A stretch of DNA of 20,836 nucleotides, taken from NCBI GenBank assembly GCA_026770585.1, contig MU646480.1:91129-111964 (forward strand), read 5' to 3'; not shown here. The stretch comes from Baffinella frigidus (lineage: Eukaryota; Cryptophyceae; Cryptomonadales; Baffinellaceae). Within the stretch, counting starts at the first letter, position 1. More notes on this DNA, generated by a model, which worked only from the letters and a program-made list of their open reading frames with translations, did not search any database and was not told the origin of the DNA.

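Noticed and set aside
19744-19995. TTTAGGG tract as a chromosome end
   Set aside because: Units are degenerate, embedded, scattered along the whole window and in both orientations; a true telomere would be a terminal homogeneous array.
19999-20232. Alternative minus frame VTHVGVRRDRKRRVFQL in the HTWxCDV array
   Set aside because: It shows some silent changes, but copies 1 and 2 reach stops and it does not lead in phase into the exon at 19743. The HTWxCDV frame does. Substitution patterns alone were not decisive.
1-20836. Transposase, reverse transcriptase, rRNA or tRNA genes
   Set aside because: No catalytic motifs, long open frames, or cloverleaf/conserved RNA sequences were recognised on either strand.

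Overview
The window looks like eukaryotic nuclear DNA from a GC-rich protist, most plausibly a microalga. Short exon-like blocks are scattered among long non-coding tracts. GT-AG boundaries can be placed on them, and the spacers are full of degenerate copies of the TTTAGGG telomere-type heptamer. No prokaryotic operon, rRNA, tRNA, CRISPR array or transposase gene is visible. The lineage cannot be fixed from sequence alone: TTTAGGG telomeres fit green algae, dinoflagellates and chromerids.

Almost everything that reads as protein is on the minus strand, so the transcript runs from 20836 down to 1. Its exons (about 24-220 bp) encode pieces of extracellular-type domains. In transcript order they are: a Cys-containing HTWxCDV exon array (20.7-20.0 kb); a beta-rich segment ending in SWGIDN (19.7-18.3 kb); a PPC-like (bacterial pre-peptidase C-terminal type) half-domain with YFVGVYG (17.0-16.4 kb); a complete filamin-type Ig repeat of about 100 residues split over at least five exons (15.8-13.8 kb); a second PPC-like domain (12.1-8.3 kb); a GGECVTDADC Cys-rich exon set (6.8-6.3 kb); several unrecognised modules (5.7-1.8 kb); and a third PPC-like stretch (1.4-0.0 kb). 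From 20.1 kb down to 6.3 kb I can pick one exon per module so that every splice phase matches. This suggests one very large secreted or surface protein gene, open at both ends of the window. I chose the boundaries by eye, so RNA evidence would decide.

The most striking property is that most exons occur in two to five tandem copies together with their flanking intron ends. Some twins are equal in length and differ only by synonymous changes; others have lost splice sites or phase. This could be a store of alternative exons or a trail of duplicated, decaying ones.

The introns hold telomere-like tracts, microsatellites, a 13-bp minisatellite, several fold-back (MITE-like) inverted repeats and many short perfect palindromes. 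These are concentrated between about 9 and 18 kb, where exons are sparse.
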